This document shows positions 60,496 through 64,000 of a DNA stretch of 64,000 nt, piece after piece (position 1 is the first letter of the stretch; each line of letters begins with the position of its first letter). The notes beneath the pieces were generated by a model that worked only from the letters and a program-made list of their open reading frames with translations, ran no database searches and was not told the origin of the DNA. Both the position numbers and the translations under genes were made by a program. The DNA comes from Lutibacter sp. (lineage in GTDB: Bacteria; Bacteroidota; Bacteroidia; Flavobacteriales; Flavobacteriaceae): the NCBI GenBank assembly GCA_002733665.1, contig NVWM01000001.1, positions 124,001-188,000 on the forward strand, read 5' to 3'.

Positions 60496-61803
60496 TTATT
60501 TTACTGCTTTATAATTATCATCCCAATTCTTGACATGAGGTTCTCCCAATTTCCCTACAGATTTTGCAACCAACATTGATACTGCTGCATCTCCTGTTAC
60601 ATTAACAACTGTTCTACACATATCTAATGGTCTATCGACAGCAAAAATAAGTGCCAATCCTGCTTCTGGAATTCCGGCATAACCAAGTACTCCAACCAAC
60701 ATTACCATTCCTGCTCCTGGAACTGCTGCAGAACCTATCGATGCTAGTGTTGCTGTTGCTATAATTCCAAGTTGTGTCCCTAAAGTCAAATCCATACCAA
60801 AGGCTTGAGCAATAAATACTGCTGCTACTGCTTGATACAAACTTGTACCATCCATATTAATTGTTGCGCCTATTGGTAACACAAAACTTGAAACTTCTTC
60901 TTCTACTCCAAGATGTTCCGTTACTCGCTCCATTGTAACTGGTAGAGTTGCTGCACTTGAACTTGTTGAAAAGGCTAATAATTGTGCAGGAGAGATTCCA
61001 TTCATAAAAAATTTAGGCTTCTTTTTTGTAAATGCTAAAACTAATATGTTATAAAAAACAATCATTACAGACAATCCTGCAACAACAGTTAATGCATACC
61101 AACCTAATGCTTTAAATAAATCTATACTTGGTGATTCTACTACCAATGCTGCCAATAATGCGAATACACCATAAGGAGCAGCAAGCATTATTAAATCTAC
61201 CATTTTGAGGATTACTTCATTAAATCCATCGAAGAAATCTTTAACCGTTTTTCCTTTTTCTTCTGGAATTAAAATTAGTCCTATTCCAAAAAATACAGCG
61301 AAAAATATTACTTGTAGCATATTTCGATTGCTAGTAGCTGCAGCAAAAATATTTTGTGGAACCAAATCTTCTAGAGCTTGTAATGGACCACTCTCTTTTT
61401 GACTTTTTGCTTCATCTTTATATTTAGTTGTACTTCCACCATAATTTTCGACCATTTCTATACGGGTTTCTTCAGAAATAGAATTCCCTGGTTTTATAAT
61501 ATTAACTAACATCAGACCTATTGAAACCGCAATTACTGTAGTTACAATATAGATTCCAATGGTTCTACCTCCCATTTGAGATAGTTTTGAAATATCTTTT
61601 AAATCTGACACTCCTTTAATCAAGGCTGCAAGAATTAAAGGTATGGCTATCATTTTCAATACATTGATGAATATTTTTCCAAATGGTTTTATCCAATCTT
61701 GCACAAATTCTTTACCTCCATCAAAATTTGTCATTAAAATTCCAACTATTATTCCCAATGCCATTCCTAGCAATATTTTCCAATGTAATGCGAGTTTTTT
61801 CAT
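60496..61803 (-). CDS. Dicarboxylate/amino acid:cation symporter (DAACS family)
   Basis: A 435-residue glutamate-transporter-fold protein with eight hydrophobic helices and two re-entrant loops. The serine-rich hairpin AFSTSSSAATLPVT and the NMDGTSLYQAVAA helix are the diagnostic elements. The final helix has DRPLDMCRTVVNVTGDA, where R binds the substrate side-chain carboxylate (as in GltP/DctA). Uptake of glutamate, aspartate or C4-dicarboxylates with Na+ or H+ is expected. Monocistronic. Confidence 0.95.
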   Translation of the reverse strand: MKKLALHWKILLGMALGIIVGILMTNFDGGKEFVQDWIKPFGKIFINVLKMIAIPLILAALIKGVSDLKDISKLSQMGGRTIGIYIVTTVIAVSIGLMLVNIIKPGNSISEETRIEMVENYGGSTTKYKDEAKSQKESGPLQALEDLVPQNIFAAATSNRNMLQVIFFAVFFGIGLILIPEEKGKTVKDFFDGFNEVILKMVDLIMLAAPYGVFALLAALVVESPSIDLFKALGWYALTVVAGLSVMIVFYNILVLAFTKKKPKFFMNGISPAQLLAFSTSSSAATLPVTMERVTEHLGVEEEVSSFVLPIGATINMDGTSLYQAVAAVFIAQAFGMDLTLGTQLGIIATATLASIGSAAVPGAGMVMLVGVLGYAGIPEAGLALIFAVDRPLDMCRTVVNVTGDAAVSMLVAKSVGKLGEPHVKNWDDNYKAVK

Positions 61804-61963
61804 GTATTTGTTTAAAATTTAGCCGAAAGATAAAAAAACTATATAATTAAAGTTCTTATATCTTTATAAAAAATGAAAAAATAGTGTTTTGAAAAAAAAT
61901 GTGACTAATATTTGTATCTTGTGTCATATTAAATGAATAATCACTTAACAAAAATAAAACATC

Positions 61964-62608
61964 ATGAGCGGAATTTTAGATTTATTAAAAGGACCAATGG
62001 GCAAAATGCTTATTAGTGGAGCAAGTAAACAATTAGGTATGGGAGAAAATAAAGCGCAAAGTGCTTTAAGTACTGCCTTACCGTTAATATTAGGGGCAAT
62101 GAAAAATAATGCTTCAACTCCTGATGGTGCTGCAGGATTATTAGGCGCACTTGGAAATGCCAAACATAGTGGTGGAATTTTAGACAACCTTGGAAGTATT
62201 CTTGGTGGTGGCGGGATCGACCAAAATGTAATGGATGATGGTGCTGGAATCTTAGGGCACGTATTTGGAGGAAGAGAACAAAATGTTGCTCAAGCAGTTA
62301 GTAAATCAAGTGGAATTGATTTAGGAAGTGCTATGAATATCTTAAAAGTTGCAGGCCCTTTTTTAATGGGAGCTTTAGGAAAAGAAACTCGCTCACAAGG
62401 TGTTACTAACCAAAGTGGTCTTGGAAATTTACTTGGTGGAATGCTAGGAGGCGGACAAAAAGAACAACAAAGTCTTGTAAATAGATTATTAGACGCTGAT
62501 GGTGATGGAAGTATTATTGATGATGTTGCTGGAATGTTATTGAGTGGTGGCGGAAAGAAAAAAGGAGGCTTAGGAAGTTTGCTTGGAGGTTTATTCGGAA
62601 AAAGATAA
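61964..62608 (+). CDS. DUF937 family glycine-rich protein
   Basis: A 214-residue protein rich in Gly, Leu and Ser. The N-terminal half fits DUF937 (SGILDLLKGPMGKMLISGASKQ and the following ALSTALPLILGAMKNN). A DADGDGSIIDDVAGML calcium-dockerin-like acidic loop lies near 180, and a glycine-rich tail ends the protein. There is no signal peptide. Related proteins include YidB. Function is unknown; a structural role is a guess. It ends in a strong terminator. Confidence 0.88.
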   Translation: MSGILDLLKGPMGKMLISGASKQLGMGENKAQSALSTALPLILGAMKNNASTPDGAAGLLGALGNAKHSGGILDNLGSILGGGGIDQNVMDDGAGILGHVFGGREQNVAQAVSKSSGIDLGSAMNILKVAGPFLMGALGKETRSQGVTNQSGLGNLLGGMLGGGQKEQQSLVNRLLDADGDGSIIDDVAGMLLSGGGKKKGGLGSLLGGLFGKR

Positions 62609-62631
62609 TATCTTTAAAAATATATACACTA

Positions 62632-62660
62632 AAAAAGACTGAACATTGTTCAGTCTTTTT
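62632..62660. terminator. Terminator after the DUF937 gene
   Basis: A 13-bp perfect stem AAAAAGACTGAAC with an ATT loop, closing in a T run, 24 bp beyond the stop codon. Confidence 0.88.
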
Positions 62661-62699
62661 ATTTGGTTTTGTATTTTTGCACTCTTAAATAGTTAACTA

Positions 62700-63002
62700 A
62701 TGGATAAATTGAAAGAGCGCTGGGGAATTACATCAAATTGGCAAATAGTAGCAATTTTTATGGCTTTTGCCGTAAATGGATCTTTTGCTGCTTGGATTGC
62801 AAAGCCACTTACTGAAATTATTGGAATAAGCTCAGAAACAAATGGTTGGTTATTTTGGGCAATAAGAGTTCCTCTTATTTTTATAATCTACCAAATTACC
62901 TTACCTCTTTCTGGATGGATATTCGGTCAATTTAAATTCTTTTGGAATATGGAAAAAAAGATGCTAAAACGCATGGGATTTAAACGTTTCTTTCCTGAAT
63001 AA
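62700..63002 (+). CDS. Small membrane protein of the DUF6787 type
   Basis: A 100-residue protein with two hydrophobic helices (about 15-35 and 50-75) and a basic C-terminal end with NMEKKMLKRMGFKRF. WGITSNWQIVAIFMAFAVNGS and the WAIRVPLIFIIYQ core are the pattern of a family conserved across Bacteroidota. A TATTTTTG box (62,672-62,679) lies 20 bp upstream and may drive it. No function is known. Confidence 0.85.
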   Translation: MDKLKERWGITSNWQIVAIFMAFAVNGSFAAWIAKPLTEIIGISSETNGWLFWAIRVPLIFIIYQITLPLSGWIFGQFKFFWNMEKKMLKRMGFKRFFPE

Positions 63003-63004
63003 AT

Positions 63005-63283
63005 CTAATCAATATCTATAATTGTAGCGACTTTTTCTTTATTAAACACATACGTGTATAACCACATCAATGTGAATGTTGGTATTACATCTAACATTGG
63101 TAATGCTTCCTCTACAAATGTTATTGCAGCAGCAATTTTACCCTTTTTCCCTTTATATAACTTCGTCATTAAATAAGCAGATAATGGAGCCCAAATTATA
63201 TCAAAGAATGGAAAAATGAATGACACATATCCTAAAGCATCAAACAATAAACCAAGAAGTAATTTTTTATATTTTTTATTCAT
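63005..63283 (-). CDS. Small hypothetical membrane protein
   Basis: A 92-residue protein with two to three hydrophobic segments (LLLGLLFDALGYVSFIFPFFDIIWAPLS in two parts, then MLDVIPTFTLMWLYTYVF). Several prolines and aspartates inside the membrane segments recur in a family of small Bacteroidota membrane proteins. It converges on the DUF6787-like gene with 2 bp between the stops, and lies upstream-adjacent to msrA on the same strand. Function unknown. Confidence 0.75.
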   Translation of the reverse strand: MNKKYKKLLLGLLFDALGYVSFIFPFFDIIWAPLSAYLMTKLYKGKKGKIAAAITFVEEALPMLDVIPTFTLMWLYTYVFNKEKVATIIDID

Positions 63284-63321
63284 TTATATTTTTTACTAAA
63301 TATATAACAAATAAGATGCCA

Positions 63322-63969
63322 TTATTGTTTCTTCAATTTCTCTTTATACATTTTTTGAAACTTCTCTAACTTTGGATTTATAACAACTTGACAATAACCT
63401 TGATTTTTATTGTTGTTATAATAATCTTGATGGTAGTTATCGGCAACGTAAAAAACATCAAATGCAGTTACTTCAGTAACAATTTTATCTTCAAAAGCAC
63501 CACTTTTATCTAATGCATTTATCATTTCGTTTGCAGCATCTTTTTGCGAATCATTATGATAAAATACAGCAGATCTATATTGTGTTCCTCTGTCTGCTCC
63601 TTGACGATTTAATGTTGTTGGATTATGTGTATTAAAAAAAATGTCTAGCAATTCATTGAAAGATAAAATAGTTGGATCAAATGCAATATGAATAACCTCT
63701 GCATGACCCGTTTTACCTGTAGTTACTGCATTGTAACTTGGATTTTTTATATGACCTCCCGAATAACCAGATTCTACTTTTTGAACTCCTTCTAATTGCT
63801 CAAAAATGGCTTCTGTACACCAAAAACATCCTCCTCCAAAAGTTGCTAATTCCATATTGTCTGTATTCATTACTATTTCTTCTTTTACTGATTTTTTTTC
63901 TTGTTTTTGCGCTTGAGTTGTACAAGACATCATTACTAAACCTAAAATAACTATTCCTAAATGTTTCAT
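63322..63969 (-). CDS. msrA: Peptide-methionine (S)-S-oxide reductase, lipoprotein form
   Basis: A 215-residue MsrA with a lipoprotein signal (ILGLVMMSC), so it should be anchored in the cell envelope. The catalytic cysteine is in GGGCFWCTEAIF, followed by VESGYSGGHIKNPSY, HAEVIHIAFDP and the GTQYRSAVFY element. It reduces S-methionine sulfoxide in proteins. The MsrB partner is not fused and is not in view. An exported MsrA suggests repair of oxidised envelope proteins. It is the last gene before the right edge. Confidence 0.95.
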   Translation of the reverse strand: MKHLGIVILGLVMMSCTTQAQKQEKKSVKEEIVMNTDNMELATFGGGCFWCTEAIFEQLEGVQKVESGYSGGHIKNPSYNAVTTGKTGHAEVIHIAFDPTILSFNELLDIFFNTHNPTTLNRQGADRGTQYRSAVFYHNDSQKDAANEMINALDKSGAFEDKIVTEVTAFDVFYVADNYHQDYYNNNKNQGYCQVVINPKLEKFQKMYKEKLKKQ

Positions 63970-64000
63970 TTGTTATTAATTTAGGATTGAGTCGAAACTT

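Overview
The window is a low-GC (roughly 30-34 %) chromosomal segment of a member of the Bacteroidota, most likely a marine Flavobacteriaceae species. This rests on TAnnTTTG-type minus-7 promoter boxes, a TonB-dependent receptor with an N-terminal CarboxypepD_reg-like domain, bacillithiol biosynthesis (BshB1), flavobacterial small hypothetical proteins, an endonuclease III without the iron-sulfur loop and a zapA/6S RNA/rny neighbourhood. No exact species can be named from the sequence alone.

Positions 1-24,313 form a surface-glycan / small-molecule tailoring island, more AT-rich than the rest and cut by the left edge. The left arm (minus strand, 1-7,419) encodes UDP-xylose synthase, a UDP-glucuronate 4-epimerase, a Wzm/Wzt-type ABC exporter pair, two sulfotransferases, a DegT-type aminotransferase and the start of a methyltransferase. 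The right arm (plus strand, 7,753-24,313) has GT4 and GT2 glycosyltransferases, a UbiA-family membrane prenyltransferase, a second ABC exporter pair, three PhyH-type Fe(II)/2-oxoglutarate oxygenases (two of them tandem paralogues), a fused acyltransferase-cytochrome P450, a small alpha-toroid terpene-cyclase-like protein with a DxDD motif, a sulfotransferase-like protein, a methyltransferase and an MBOAT/SGNH O-acylation pair. The block 9,904-19,473 (UbiA, exporter, oxygenases, AT-P450, cyclase-like protein) is the most unusual part. It looks like an undescribed pathway that makes or decorates an oxidised, possibly terpenoid or acylated, product next to a polysaccharide exporter.

Positions 24,395-64,000 are ordinary chromosome: histidine degradation (FTCD), aroQ, xerD, rny, a 6S-like RNA, zapA, a coiled-coil partner, an M23 peptidase, a TonB receptor, bcp, nth, an ECF sigma factor with a 46-residue small protein, uvrA, bestrophin, aldehyde dehydrogenase, tRNA-His, bshB1, an LRR protein, a glutathione peroxidase, a DUF2520/KdsC-like pair, pcm, 3-hydroxyacyl-CoA dehydrogenase, a MacAB-like export operon, a sulfurtransferase, a dicarboxylate symporter, DUF937 and msrA. 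One accessory gene stands out here: a secreted protein at 49,752-50,675 with a three-fold HPxGG beta-trefoil followed by an aerolysin-like segment.

Intergenic spaces carry three families of palindromic repeats that share TGTC...GACA ends, an 11-bp tandem array and several strong bidirectional terminators. No insertion sequence, prophage, CRISPR array or rRNA was seen.
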